A stretch of 64,000 nucleotides of DNA. It comes from Candidatus Tokpelaia sp. GTDB taxonomy: Bacteria > Pseudomonadota > Alphaproteobacteria > Rhizobiales > Rhizobiaceae. The stretch spans positions 33,079-97,078 of the forward strand of contig NZ_QLZD01000020.1 in NCBI RefSeq assembly GCF_008636115.1, read 5' to 3'. The position numbers and the translations under genes were made by a program. How positions within the stretch are numbered: the stretch's first letter is position 1; each line of letters begins with the position of its first letter. The notes beneath the pieces were generated by a model, which saw nothing but the letters and a program-made list of their open reading frames with translations, had not been told where the DNA came from and did no database searches. Positions 28,369-38,033 of this stretch are shown one piece after another.

Positions 28369-29331
28369 ATGGCTGAGGGTGAAGAGGAATATACTGACAG
28401 CGTGCAGGATTATTTGCAAAAACTTGCGGGGTTGCGCCCTGAGCTTGAGAAGGGACTTAAAGAATATTACCCAACAGCCGGGAAGGAAGATAAATTTTTC
28501 TTTTATCGCGGGGAAAATGATTCGGGCTACACGCCGGCGCCGGCTTTGTTCCGAAAAAATGGGGAGAGTAATGATTTATACGATGAAGAGGCGGAAAAGA
28601 AGCTGCTGGAAAGCCTTGCCGCCGCCTATCATGATGAATTCCGCCAGGATAAAACGGCGTTTGAGCGCATTTTGCGGGCGCAGCATTATGGCCTGCCGAC
28701 ACGGCTGCTCGATGTAACGCAAAACCCGCTGGTTGCGCTGTATTTTGCCTGTGGCGGCAATGAAGGCCAGGAAGGCAGAGTGCATGTTTTTTGTGCCCTG
28801 GACAGCAAAATCCTGAATGCGGAAAGCGACAGGCTGCGGCTTATTTGTAATCTGGCTTATCTCAACGCTGACGATAAAAAATGGCTTGATGAACACAGTA
28901 AAGATGACACGGCTTTTAACGCTTTGCAGCAGGATTTCGAACAGCGTAACCCCGGTAAGGGGGCTTTTGCCTATAACCGGCTTATTTATGCTATCCGGCG
29001 GGAAAGCCCGGGTTTTGCGCCGAAAATCAAGCGGCATCATTTAAGGCGGGCTTTTTTTGTCCGGCCGCTTTATTCCAACCCGCGTATTCGCGCGCAGGCC
29101 GGCGGTTTTCTGGTTTCGGCTTTTGCCCGGGAATATACAAAAATTTTGGAAAATGAAGGGGATAAAGGAAAGGGAGCAGACAAAATAAGCTATGACAGCT
29201 TTCTCATTGAAGCGGGCGATAAGCAAAAAATTCTGCAAGAGCTGGACGCTTTGCAGATTAACGAAATGACGCTCTTCCCTGAAATAGAGCACGCCGCCAA
29301 TTATCTGAAAAATGCCTATCAACAAATGTAA
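28369..29331 (+). CDS. FRG-domain protein
   Basis: A 320-residue protein with an FRG domain, named for its Phe-Arg-Gly motif, here FFYRGENDSGYTPAPALFR near residues 45-63. The later conserved LRAQHYGLPTRLLDVTQNPLVALYFAC (about 105-131) is the second hallmark. Proteins with this domain often lie in phage-defence or toxin contexts; the biochemical activity is not established. The C-terminal 150 residues are not recognised. AAAGGG precedes the ATG at 28369. The stand-alone position between metabolic genes fits a single-gene accessory insertion. Confidence 0.82.
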   Translation: MAEGEEEYTDSVQDYLQKLAGLRPELEKGLKEYYPTAGKEDKFFFYRGENDSGYTPAPALFRKNGESNDLYDEEAEKKLLESLAAAYHDEFRQDKTAFERILRAQHYGLPTRLLDVTQNPLVALYFACGGNEGQEGRVHVFCALDSKILNAESDRLRLICNLAYLNADDKKWLDEHSKDDTAFNALQQDFEQRNPGKGAFAYNRLIYAIRRESPGFAPKIKRHHLRRAFFVRPLYSNPRIRAQAGGFLVSAFAREYTKILENEGDKGKGADKISYDSFLIEAGDKQKILQELDALQINEMTLFPEIEHAANYLKNAYQQM

Positions 29332-29430
29332 CACAGCGCAGAGCGCTAGCTAACACCCTTATTTCGTGCTGTGTCAAGGCTTCCGCCCCTTTGCCCAATA
29401 GCACTATAAGGCAGGGGCACAGCCTGTTTG

Positions 29431-30681
29431 TTAAAATTTCAATTTTTCTATTTTTTCGCCTTCTTTCAGCCAGGTGGGCAGGCCCATTTTATCATTGAGC
29501 GCCAGAAACGGGCGGGGGGGCAATTCTTCAATATTGGCCATGGTTTTAATATCCCAATCGCCCTGGGCTATCAATATTGCCGCTGCTGCTGCCGGCACTC
29601 CGGCCGTATAAGATATGCCTTGCGCCCCGGTTTCAGTATAAGCGGCCTCATGATCGGCAATATTATAGAGAAAAATCTCCCGCGGCCGGCCGTTTTTGCC
29701 GATGCCTTTAATCCAGTCGCCAATGCAGGTTTTGCCCGTATATTCCGGCGCCAGCGCCGCCGGGTCGGGCAGCACGGCTTTTACCACTTTCAGCGGCACT
29801 ATTTCTTGTCCTTCAGCGGTTTTAACCGGTTGTTCTGATAACAGGCCGAGCTTTTTCAACACAGTGAAGACGGTGATATAGCGCGCGCCAAAACTCATCC
29901 AGAAGCGAATATCAGGATTGCCATGCGCCGCCATAGTGCGGGAAAGGGAATGAATTTCATCATGGCCGGTCATATAAGTGGCATATTTGCCGACAACCGG
30001 CAAATCCCATTCCTTTTTCACCTCAAACATTTGATTGCTGGCCCAGGCGCCTTTTTGCCAGGAATAAACCTGCCCGGTAAATTCACGAAAATTGATTTCC
30101 GGGTCAAAATTCGTGGCAAACCAGCGTTTATGATTGCCGGCATTGATATCGATAATATCAATACTGTTCATTTTGGCAAAATAATCATCACGCGCCAGCG
30201 CCGCATAGGCATTGACGATGCCCGGGTCAAAACCGGCGCCTAAAACGGCGGTGATACCGGCGCGCGCGCATTCCTGCCGGCGGCGCCATTCATAATTGCC
30301 ATACCAGGGCGGGGTTTCGCAGATTTTCAGCGGATCTTCGTGAATAGCCGTGTCAATATAGGCTGCTTTGGCATTGATACAGGCGCTCAGCACGCTCATA
30401 TTCAAAAAGGAAGAGCCGACATTGATGACAATTTGCGCCCCTGTTTTTTCAATCAAGGCTGTTGTTGCCGCCACATTCATGGCGTCGAGCGCATAGGCGG
30501 TGAACTCTCCCGCTGTTTTCATGGAATTTCTGGCGCGTACCGAGGCTATAATTGCCTCACATTTAGCCATGGTTCTGGAGGCGATATGAAGACTGCCGAG
30601 AATATCATTATTCTGCGCACATTTATGAGCGACAACCTGTGCTACCCCCCCCGCACCGATAATCAGAACATTTTTTTTCAT
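29431..30681 (-). CDS. carboxy(nor)spermidine dehydrogenase
   Basis: Saccharopine-dehydrogenase-fold enzyme of 416 residues that reductively condenses putrescine (or diaminopropane) with aspartate semialdehyde, giving carboxyspermidine (or carboxynorspermidine). The N-terminal Rossmann motif is VLIIGAGGVAQVVAHKCAQ. Family segments VINVGSSFLNMSVLSACI, AGFDPGIVNAYAA and GNHKRWFATNFDPEINFREF are present. AGGAG lies upstream of the start. The decarboxylase for its product is the next gene upstream on the same strand, so the two complete an alternative spermidine route. Confidence 0.92.
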   Translation of the reverse strand: MKKNVLIIGAGGVAQVVAHKCAQNNDILGSLHIASRTMAKCEAIIASVRARNSMKTAGEFTAYALDAMNVAATTALIEKTGAQIVINVGSSFLNMSVLSACINAKAAYIDTAIHEDPLKICETPPWYGNYEWRRRQECARAGITAVLGAGFDPGIVNAYAALARDDYFAKMNSIDIIDINAGNHKRWFATNFDPEINFREFTGQVYSWQKGAWASNQMFEVKKEWDLPVVGKYATYMTGHDEIHSLSRTMAAHGNPDIRFWMSFGARYITVFTVLKKLGLLSEQPVKTAEGQEIVPLKVVKAVLPDPAALAPEYTGKTCIGDWIKGIGKNGRPREIFLYNIADHEAAYTETGAQGISYTAGVPAAAAAILIAQGDWDIKTMANIEELPPRPFLALNDKMGLPTWLKEGEKIEKLKF

Positions 30682-30821
30682 TCCCGGTCTGTCTCCTGTA
30701 TTTTATTTTGTCAATGTGCCACCATAAGTTGGTTTATATAAAGCGGCCGCGCCGCGCGCTGCTTAATCTAGGGTGTTTTGCCCTTTTCTGCAACTCTGCT
30801 GCGGCCTTGGCCTGCCGGTAT

Positions 30822-31925
30822 TTATGACAGGCTGTTGCGGTAATCTTCATAAGTGAAGCGACGTATCAGCCTTATGCTGCCGTCAAGCTCCCTGACCGCT
30901 ATTGCCGGCATGGCCACGCCGTTAAACCAGTTTTTCTTCACCATTGTATAGGCCGCGGCATTGCCCAGCGAGACAGGATCCCCCGTCTTTAACAGTTTTT
31001 CAAAGCGAAACGTGCCGAAAATATCGCCCGCCAGGCAGGATTTGCCGCATAGCATAATTTCATGCGCGCCTGAATTGGGCAAAATTGTCGCCTGCTGGCG
31101 GTAAATAAGCAAATCAAGCATATGCGCCTCAACCGAGGCATCAAGAATAGCGATATTTTTGCCATTATTGAAACTGTCCAAAACACGCGTTTCCAATGTG
31201 GCGCTGTTGTTGACTGCGGCTTCTCCCGGCTCCAGATAAACCTGCACACCGTGGCTTTGGGCAAAATGTTTCAGCCGGCCGGCAAATTTATCGAGCGGGT
31301 AATTATCACCGGTAAAATGCAGGCCGCCGCCAAGGCTTATCCATTCCACTTGCGCAAACAGCCGGCTATAGCGCGCCTCAATTTCACCAAGCTGGCGGTC
31401 AAAAGCAGCAAAATCATCATTTTCGCAATTATAATGCAGCATAAAACCGCTAATCCGGTCTAAATACGGCTCTATTTTTTCGGCCTCACTTTCGCCCAGG
31501 CGGCTGAAAGGGCGCGCCGGATCAGCGAGGTCAAAATGTGAATAGCTAATATGCGGATTAAGGCGCAGGCCGCGCGGGCAGCCGCGGCTTTGCCGCTCAA
31601 ACTGCTGCAACTGACTTATTGAGTTAAAAATAATTTTGTCGGCATAGACAAGGGCTTCTTCTATTTCCTCTTTCCCCCAGGCGACAGAATAAGCATGGCT
31701 TTCCTTGCCGAATTTTTCATGCCCCAGCCGCAGCTCAAACAGGGAGGAAGAGGTTGTGCCGTCCATATAAGGGCGCATAAAGTCAAACAGCGCATGGGCG
31801 GCAAAGCCTTTGAGAGCCAGCAGCGTTTTGGCGCCTGAATGCGCCCGCAAACGCGCCATAATTTCCATATTATGCCGCAATTTCGCTTTATCAATCAGAT
31901 AATAAGGGGTAGGGAGCATCGCCAT
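30822..31925 (-). CDS. nspC: carboxynorspermidine decarboxylase
   Basis: PLP-dependent alanine-racemase-fold decarboxylase that makes spermidine or norspermidine from the carboxy precursor. The 367-residue protein begins near the substrate-domain strand LPTPYYLIDKAKLRHNME, and the PLP lysine lies in TLLALKGFAAHALF near residue 37. Further motifs are SLGGGLHFTGDNYP and LEPGEAAV. The frame is open far upstream, but the start at 31925 has a GAAGAGAAG tract and the family N-terminus. It is probably co-transcribed with the dehydrogenase 140 bases downstream. Confidence 0.92.
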   Translation of the reverse strand: MAMLPTPYYLIDKAKLRHNMEIMARLRAHSGAKTLLALKGFAAHALFDFMRPYMDGTTSSSLFELRLGHEKFGKESHAYSVAWGKEEIEEALVYADKIIFNSISQLQQFERQSRGCPRGLRLNPHISYSHFDLADPARPFSRLGESEAEKIEPYLDRISGFMLHYNCENDDFAAFDRQLGEIEARYSRLFAQVEWISLGGGLHFTGDNYPLDKFAGRLKHFAQSHGVQVYLEPGEAAVNNSATLETRVLDSFNNGKNIAILDASVEAHMLDLLIYRQQATILPNSGAHEIMLCGKSCLAGDIFGTFRFEKLLKTGDPVSLGNAAAYTMVKKNWFNGVAMPAIAVRELDGSIRLIRRFTYEDYRNSLS

Positions 31926-32214
31926 GCCGCTTCTCTTCACTTTTGACAATAAATCAGGCCGCGCCTGTTGCCCCCGCCTTTGACCCTGCACGGCGCTGAT
32001 AAAACATAAAAACCGTGGCAATACAAGAGGGGAGGCAAAGGCGCTTTGCGCATTTTTCTCCGCCGGTCTTTGCCGGAATATTTTATGACAAAGCGACAAT
32101 TCAGATATAATTTTTATATTATGTTAATAATTTTGTTAAACAATAATTAGCGATAATGGTTTCCGGTAAAATTTCCCAATAGAGTTTACTATAGATTAAC
32201 GGCAGGGTGAAACC

Positions 32215-32847
32215 ATGCGCAGCAGACAATCCGGTTTTTTGGCCTTGTTCGCTTTATGTGGTGCTGTTTTTGCCGTTATTATCGGCGCGGCTTACGGCTT
32301 TGCCGATATAAAGGATAAAATCGGGCAAAAAACTGTGGCACCTTATCCGGCAAAAAATATTATAGTGCCTGCTGACAGGGTAGAGCCGGTTTCCGGCGCT
32401 GCGGCGGCAAAAGCACCTTCTGTTCCGCCATTGGCCGGGGCAACAAACGGCGCGGACAGTGCCGCCCCAGCCGGCAAGAGGAAAATACTGGCCGGGGCAG
32501 AAGGCAATGCGCGCGGTATTTTAAACGGCTATAAAGGCTATCGCTATCACCGCCCGGGTTATAAAAGCGCCGGGGACGGCTGGTGGTATCCGCGGGCGGC
32601 TTTTGCGCCAAAAAGCTCTGTTGCGCCATTTATGCAAAGGCCCGGCAAACCGGTAAAAACTGCACCGGCAGGCAAAAAGCCCAAAGGCGGCCGGGCAGGG
32701 GCGCAACGCTCTTCTGCCGCCCCTGTTTTAACCACAGCGCATAAAGCATGGTGCGCCGGGCATTACCCAAATTATCGGCCAGACGATAATAGCTACACTA
32801 TTACTGCCGGCAGAAGACGCGTTTGCCTTTCCCCCTATATGGAATGA
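32215..32847 (+). CDS. BA14K-domain exported protein
   Basis: A 210-residue envelope protein. An N-terminal hydrophobic segment (residues 8-28, FLALFALCGAVFAVIIGAAYG) serves as signal or anchor. A Pro/Ala/Lys-rich low-complexity linker fills the middle. The C-terminal 35 residues fit the BA14K domain: AHKAWCAGHYPNYRPDDNSY, then GRRRVCLSPY, with the two cysteines and the WC motif. BA14K proteins were first described in Brucella as immunoreactive proteins and are typical of Hyphomicrobiales. The match is to the motif only, and the rest of the protein is unique. Confidence 0.75.
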   Translation: MRSRQSGFLALFALCGAVFAVIIGAAYGFADIKDKIGQKTVAPYPAKNIIVPADRVEPVSGAAAAKAPSVPPLAGATNGADSAAPAGKRKILAGAEGNARGILNGYKGYRYHRPGYKSAGDGWWYPRAAFAPKSSVAPFMQRPGKPVKTAPAGKKPKGGRAGAQRSSAAPVLTTAHKAWCAGHYPNYRPDDNSYTITAGRRRVCLSPYME

Positions 32848-33286
32848 GAGTGCATGATAACAGCACTGCCTCGCTGTTTTCACTTGCAAGGCGCCGCCGC
32901 AGGCCAGCCTGTCCAATCCGCCCCGCTGTTTTTGCCTGCCGCCGCCATTTTTGCTCTTGTGCCGCGCGCGGCGATGCCGGCAGTTAATCTCGCCCTGCTT
33001 TTTTAAAATCTGTGCCGGATTATAGCTCCGCTTTTGCCGCCGCAAGCGGCTATTGGCCCGCATTGAAGAGCTGTAAAGAAAGGTAAGGGAAACTTGTCAG
33101 ACAGCCTTGCAAAAGGCGGAAAATACCGCCCCGGATCCGGGCTCAATGCCGCTATTATAGCAAATCCGGCAGCATAGCGGCTTGCTCTATTATACTTGTT
33201 TATTTGCTTTTTGGCCTAAAATAGCTTAGATAGATAAAGGCGGATTTATCCGCCGGATTGTTATTGTATTGTTTCGGGGCAGCTTT
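32848..33286. other. 439-base spacer, no gene seen
   Basis: No supported gene. The stretch upstream of 33287 is A+T-rich and probably contains the glycosyltransferase promoter. Confidence 0.4.
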
Positions 33287-34495
33287 ATGGAAGACAAACA
33301 GGAGCCGCACCCCGCTTTGCCAGTATCCGGCCATAAAACGGGCAGGCAGGCTGCTGCCGGAAAAAAAGGTAAGGCTGCTATCCGGGAAGAGGGAGCAGGC
33401 AAGCCCGCCCGGCACAAGGAAAAGCCGCTTGCCGTGCCGCTGGTTTTTTGTGCCGATGCCGATTATGGCCCTTATCTCACGGTTATTGCGCAATCTTTGC
33501 TGGATAATGCGGCGCCGGAGCATAATTATCATATTATTATTTTTGATTGCGGGATAAAACAGGCTGATTTAAGCGCTTTGGCCCGGCAGTTGGCGCCGCA
33601 TAAAAATTTTCAGCTGCAAATATGCGATATTTCTGCCTGGCTACAGCATTATCACACTGCCTTTAATGTTACAGAGGGGCAGCATCTTTCGCCCGCTGCT
33701 TATGGGCGGCTGCTTATCCCGCAATTATGCAGCCAATATGATAAAATAATTTACACTGATATTGATGTGATTTTTAACCGCGACCCGGCCGGTTTGCTGT
33801 CTATCGCGCTGGGTGAAGATTATATTGCCGGGGTGGTTGACACAAATATAGAAAAAGAGCGCCGCAAGCGCGCCGGTGTTAAAAATTATTATCGGAAAAA
33901 GCTGGGCCTGCGCGATGACCAGGCCTATATCAATTCCGGCCTGCTGGTTTTTAACAGTAAAATATGGCGCGAGCGCAGCCTGGTGGAACAATGCCTGGCC
34001 ATTTTGGCCAGGCAGAATTTCAGGCGGCATGATCAGGATATTATAAATTTTATCTGCAAGGATAAAATCCGCTATATTGGGTCAGAGTGGAATTATTATT
34101 GTAATTTAAACCGCTCTGCGGCTGAAACAATAGCAGACAAAGATAAAGCAATCGCTTTATATCACTTTGTCGGTGCGGTAAAGCCGTGGCACAAACCGCC
34201 GAAGACGCAGGGGCAAAATGCTTTATGGTGGGCTTATGCCCGCAAGACTGCCGGCTATGGGCGGTTTTTGCAGGAGGCGCAGCTCAATAAAGCCGGCTTG
34301 AATGCCAAGGCCAATCAATATGGCTGTTCTTTTCTAGGCTGGCCTGTCTGGCGGGTGAAAATTTCTCCGAAAAAGAAAAAATATTTCCTTTTCGGACTGG
34401 CCGTGGCCACTGAAAAGCTGGATAGCAAAAAACAGGATAAATTATTTTATCTGCTTGGCTTCAGGCTCTTCCGCCGCCGGGCGCGGGCGGATTAA
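33287..34495 (+). CDS. family 8 glycosyltransferase
   Basis: Retaining glycosyltransferase of the LgtC/WaaJ type, adding galactose or glucose to surface glycan. A 45-residue basic extension precedes the domain, which begins VPLVFCADADYGPYLTVIAQ. The metal-binding DxD is in IYTDIDVIFNRDP near residue 160. GLLVFNSKIWRE and a LYHFVGAVKPWH motif with the C-terminal metal His complete the family pattern. The last 65 residues are basic and resemble membrane-associated tails of LPS transferases. The 402-residue protein lies 450 bases before a DUF6270-like gene, perhaps a surface-polysaccharide patch. Confidence 0.88.
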   Translation: MEDKQEPHPALPVSGHKTGRQAAAGKKGKAAIREEGAGKPARHKEKPLAVPLVFCADADYGPYLTVIAQSLLDNAAPEHNYHIIIFDCGIKQADLSALARQLAPHKNFQLQICDISAWLQHYHTAFNVTEGQHLSPAAYGRLLIPQLCSQYDKIIYTDIDVIFNRDPAGLLSIALGEDYIAGVVDTNIEKERRKRAGVKNYYRKKLGLRDDQAYINSGLLVFNSKIWRERSLVEQCLAILARQNFRRHDQDIINFICKDKIRYIGSEWNYYCNLNRSAAETIADKDKAIALYHFVGAVKPWHKPPKTQGQNALWWAYARKTAGYGRFLQEAQLNKAGLNAKANQYGCSFLGWPVWRVKISPKKKKYFLFGLAVATEKLDSKKQDKLFYLLGFRLFRRRARAD

Positions 34496-34505
34496 GCCGC
34501 ACTTA

Positions 34506-34543
34506 TTATACCTGTGCCGTCCGGTTATACCTGTGCCGGCCGG
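34506..34543. repeat. 19-base tandem repeat, two copies
   Basis: TTATACCTGTGCCG(T/G)CCGG occurs twice head to tail with one mismatch, just after the glycosyltransferase stop. Confidence 0.85.
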
Positions 34544-34604
34544 GTCTGAAATAATGCCGGCAGGGGCAGCCGCCCGGCAGCCAAGAGGCGGCTCAACCCG
34601 GGCA

Positions 34605-34625
34605 GCCGGCCTGAGCCGCGCCCTG
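34605..34625. repeat. 21-base direct repeat, left copy
   Basis: An exact 21-base sequence starting GCCGGCCTGAGCC is repeated at 36059-36079 in the same orientation. The two copies bracket the DUF6270-like gene at a distance of 1.45 kb. Confidence 0.8.
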
Positions 34626-34946
34626 TGAGCGGGTAGAGGCGAAGCTGCTTTGCCGTGAACAGGCTGCCGGCCGGGGGCGAGGCCGGCCTGAAAGGCCTGA
34701 GCGCGCGCTATAGCCGGGCAAAAGGTTTTAGAGGTTTTGCTGCACGGTTTCAGGATTCCGGTTTGGCGATAAAGGGTCATTTATGCACGGCAGACAAACT
34801 TGTTAAAACCGTTCGAAGCGCTTATAAAGGCGGTTCGCAAGGCTCTCAAATGAGGGCTTTAAAATTATAGACGAAAAATCATCAGAGAAAATGAAAAAGC
34901 AGGCGCTTATGTTGAGCGATTGCAGGGCGTTGGGCTGAGGAGGACA

Positions 34947-35750
34947 ATGAAAGTAATATTGTTTGGCGGTTGTGTTATCGGCGATACCTTCCATCTGGGT
35001 CGGTTTGAGGTGGTTGCGCATATTGGGCGAACAGCCTTTAGCAGCGCTTTTGCGCATCGGCGCTTTCATTTTGTTGATCAACAACGCCTTAAAGCCTTAG
35101 CTGAGGCTGACGGAGAGTCTGCATGGTCGATAAAAAGCACTTGCCGCGATCTGGACAAACAAGCGCGGCCTATCCTCCGCCAAAACAGCTATGACGCAAT
35201 AATTATTGATTATCTGGGGGAGTGTCGCTCTTTGATTGCTCTGGAGGGGCGGCGCGCCGCAATGACGGAAGCCTTCTGGCCTTATTATCTGGCAGAGAAA
35301 ACACAACCCAACCACCTGTTAAGCAAAGCTGAGCAAATCGGCATGTGCAGTTTGCGCCGGCTGATATGGTGGCGCAAAGGTGTGCGCAATATTGTCAAAA
35401 TTGCCAAAAAGAAAAAAGTGCCTATTATCCTGCCGCTCATTTATCCGGCAACGCATAATGAAAGAGGCCAGGATTGTTCCAGCCTGCCGCTGCTGAAGCA
35501 AAAGCTTTGGCTGGCCTTGCTTTACTGCCTGACACCTCGTTATATCAAGAAAATTTCTGTTCCGAAGAAATATCGTATTATTGCTATGGAGCATAAATGG
35601 GGCGGCAGCATTGCTTATCATTATATACCGCAATATTATGAATGGCTGGAGCAGAGTGTTTATCACAAGCTGAAGAAATGGCGCCGCAGGCGCAAATTGC
35701 CGGAATTACCGACACAGCCGGAGCAATCGGCCTCATCAACGGCGATGTAA
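34947..35750 (+). CDS. DUF6270-like protein
   Basis: A 267-residue protein with the N-terminal strand and turn MKVILFGGCVIGDTFHLGRF. This resembles the Gly-x-Cys/Ser start of DUF6270 and other SGNH-like proteins found in capsule and glycan loci. The segment YDAIIIDYLGECRSLI near residues 85-100 and the Trp/His-rich KWGGSIAYHYIPQYYEWLE near the end also fit this group. It ends in a basic coil (KWRRRRKLP). GAGGAGG lies very close to the ATG. It follows the GT8 gene on the same strand, but 450 bases apart. The family call is tentative; a role in surface glycan is inferred from context only. Confidence 0.6.
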   Translation: MKVILFGGCVIGDTFHLGRFEVVAHIGRTAFSSAFAHRRFHFVDQQRLKALAEADGESAWSIKSTCRDLDKQARPILRQNSYDAIIIDYLGECRSLIALEGRRAAMTEAFWPYYLAEKTQPNHLLSKAEQIGMCSLRRLIWWRKGVRNIVKIAKKKKVPIILPLIYPATHNERGQDCSSLPLLKQKLWLALLYCLTPRYIKKISVPKKYRIIAMEHKWGGSIAYHYIPQYYEWLEQSVYHKLKKWRRRRKLPELPTQPEQSASSTAM

Positions 35751-36107
35751 GCTTTTATCGATATATAGATATGGCTAAAAAGCGGCCGCCGCCGCTATCG
35801 TACAAGCGGCGGCGCAACTGCGGCAGTGAGCGATCGCTCATGAGATAGGGTTTGCTCCGGTAATCTGCCTTGCCGCCGAGTGAAACTTCTCCCGGCTTCC
35901 GTATTGCCGCATTAAATTATATATTTTATTGTGCGGCAATTTCTCACCCGGCAAATCATTCGGCCGGCCGGTTGCAATAAGGTCTTTTTAATGAGCCGGC
36001 CTTTTACTGCCGGAAAGAATGCTTTGGATATTGCCGCTTTTGCAAGCGGGCAGGCCGAGCCGGCCTGAGCCGCGCCCTGCGCGCCTGTTTTTAGCTTATC
36101 CGGCCGG
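35751..36107. other. convergent spacer, no gene seen
   Basis: This 357-base region lies between the ends of the DUF6270-like gene and ychF. It holds the right copy of the 21-base repeat. Confidence 0.4.
36059..36079. repeat. 21-base direct repeat, right copy
   Basis: Exact partner of 34605-34625 in the same orientation, 28 bases before the ychF stop. Confidence 0.8.
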
Positions 36108-37211
36108 TCAAACATTGTGGCGGAAGTGGATAATATCCCCGTCCTGCACGCTATAATCCTTGCCTTCATCACGCGCTTTGCCGGCTTCTCTGGCTGCCGT
36201 TTCCCCGCCAAGGGCGATAAAATCCTGATAGGCAATGACATTGGCGCGAATAAAGCCGCGCTCAAAATCGGAATGAATGGCGCCGGCGGCCTGCGGCGCT
36301 TTGGTGCCGCGCCGGATTGTCCAGGCGCGTGTTTCCTTAGGCCCGCAGGTGAAATAAGTTATCAAATCGAGCAAATGATAGCCGGCGCGGATAAGGCGAT
36401 CCAGGCCGGCTTCATGCAGCCCCATGGCAGCCAGATAGTCTTTGGCCTCTTCTTCCGGTAATTGTGCCACTTCTGCCTCAATAGCGGCAGAAATCACGAC
36501 GGCTTCTGCCCCTTGGGCCAAAGCCATTGCTGCTACCGCCTTGCTCATGGCATTGCCGGCCGCGGCCTCTTGTTCCGCGACATTGCACACATAAAGAACC
36601 GGTTTGGAGGTGAGCAGATTAAGCTCTTTTAAAATCTGCTTTTCATTTGTTTCCAGCTCAGGCAGAGCCAGACGCACCGGCCGGCCCTGCTGCAAGAGTT
36701 GCAAGGCCTGTTCCATCACCGGTAAAACGGCCAGTGCTTCTTTATCTTTGCCGGCAGCGCGTTTGGCGGTTTGGGCCGTACGCCGCTCCAGGCTTTCCAA
36801 ATCAGCCAGCATCAGCTCAGTCTCTACCGTAGCGGCATCTTCTACCGGGTTAATGCGCCCTTCAATATGGGTAATATCATCATTCTCAAAGCAGCGCAGA
36901 ACATGAATAATAGCATCTACCTCGCGAATATTGGCCAGGAACTGGTTGCCCAGACCTTCTCCCTTCGAGGCACCGCGCACCAGCCCGGCAATATCAACAA
37001 AATTGATCCGGGTGGGGATAATTTCCTTTGAGCCGGCCAAAGCGGCGATTTTTTGCATACGCTGATCCGGCACAGCGACTTCACCCGTATTAGGCTCAAT
37101 CGTGCAAAAAGGATAATTGGCCGCCTGCGCAGCAGCGGTTTTTGTCAATGCGTTAAAAAGAGTAGATTTGCCGACATTGGGCAAACCGACAATACCGCAT
37201 TTAAAGCCCAT
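36108..37211 (-). CDS. ychF: redox-regulated ATPase YchF
   Basis: Obg-related P-loop protein (OLA1 family) that hydrolyses ATP and binds ribosomes, linked to oxidative stress. The 367-residue protein has the P-loop GLPNVGKSTLFNAL at residues 8-21, DIAGLVRGASKGEGLGNQFL, and the G4 variant NVAE that gives ATP preference. A coiled insert follows at about 130-190. The C-terminal TGS-like domain shows TYFTCGPKETRAWTIRRGT and the usual end SVQDGDIIHFR. It lies downstream of pth on the same strand, a conserved pairing. Confidence 0.96.
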   Translation of the reverse strand: MGFKCGIVGLPNVGKSTLFNALTKTAAAQAANYPFCTIEPNTGEVAVPDQRMQKIAALAGSKEIIPTRINFVDIAGLVRGASKGEGLGNQFLANIREVDAIIHVLRCFENDDITHIEGRINPVEDAATVETELMLADLESLERRTAQTAKRAAGKDKEALAVLPVMEQALQLLQQGRPVRLALPELETNEKQILKELNLLTSKPVLYVCNVAEQEAAAGNAMSKAVAAMALAQGAEAVVISAAIEAEVAQLPEEEAKDYLAAMGLHEAGLDRLIRAGYHLLDLITYFTCGPKETRAWTIRRGTKAPQAAGAIHSDFERGFIRANVIAYQDFIALGGETAAREAGKARDEGKDYSVQDGDIIHFRHNV

Positions 37212-37302
37212 AATAATTTCCCTGTTTTGCTGCTGCCTGTATTATTGCGTCTGATATTTATCGGCACGGCTCTGCCAAAGGAGGCAGCCTGTCTGCTTTG
37301 CT

Positions 37303-37938
37303 TCAGGCCTTACTCGATTTATCCGGTGCTGCTGCTGTATCGGCCGCAGGCTTATCGCCGGCAGTGCTGCCGTGCGTCTCAGTGAAGATCCTGTTCATAA
37401 AGCCATTACTCTCGCCCTTGGCAATCAGGCCGATATTCCGGCCAATAGCAGCCAATAGCGGCTCCAGCCAGATTTTCTCCGCTTTAGAGAAATTGCCCAT
37501 AACATGCTGATAAACCAGTTCTTTCCCTGGCCCCGGGTGGCCAATGCCTAAGCGAATGCGACAATAATCTTTGCCGCAATGCGTATCAATAGATTTAAGG
37601 CCATTATGGCCGCCATCACTGCCGCCGGTTTTTATGCGTAATTTTGCCGGTGCAAGATCCAGCTCATCATGCAGAACCACAAGACTGGCCGGCGGCAATT
37701 TGTAAAACTGCAAAATAGCAGCTAAAGCCTGACCGGAATTATTCATATAAGTTTGCGGCTTGACCAGCAGGGCTTTTCTACCCTGTATCACCCCTTCGGC
37801 AATCAGGGCATGAAATTTTGCCCGCCATGGCGAAAAGCTGCCTTGAGCATATATCGCATCTATCGCCATAAAACCAATATTGTGGCGGGTATTTTCATAA
37901 TCACGGCCGGGATTCCCCAGCCCCGCAATGACCAACAT
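37303..37938 (-). CDS. pth: peptidyl-tRNA hydrolase
   Basis: Recycles peptidyl-tRNA released from stalled ribosomes. The 211-residue protein begins [23 protein letters not shown], with the catalytic His in TRHNIG. The tRNA-binding MNNSGQAL, the [10 protein letters not shown] motif with its Asp, and [14 protein letters not shown] are all present. The start at 37938 has GAGAGG nearby; the frame is open upstream, but that part is not conserved. The C-terminal 30 residues are Ala/Pro-rich. It lies between rplY and ychF on the same strand. Confidence 0.96.
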   Translation of the reverse strand: MLVIAGLGNPGRDYENTRHNIGFMAIDAIYAQGSFSPWRAKFHALIAEGVIQGRKALLVKPQTYMNNSGQALAAILQFYKLPPASLVVLHDELDLAPAKLRIKTGGSDGGHNGLKSIDTHCGKDYCRIRLGIGHPGPGKELVYQHVMGNFSKAEKIWLEPLLAAIGRNIGLIAKGESNGFMNRIFTETHGSTAGDKPAADTAAAPDKSSKA

Positions 37939-38033
37939 TTCCGCCTCTCTATGGCTGCCGGGCAAAATTGCAGAACAATACTGCCCAGCCATAATAAAGG
38001 GGGAGGCGGCCATCGCTTCCCCCTGCCGCTGTT

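Larger units (their letters stand above)
34496..34946. other. spacer with short repeats
   Basis: No gene was found in 451 bases. It contains a 19-base tandem repeat (34506-34543) and the left copy of a 21-base repeat whose partner lies at 36059-36079, beyond the DUF6270-like gene. Confidence 0.5.
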
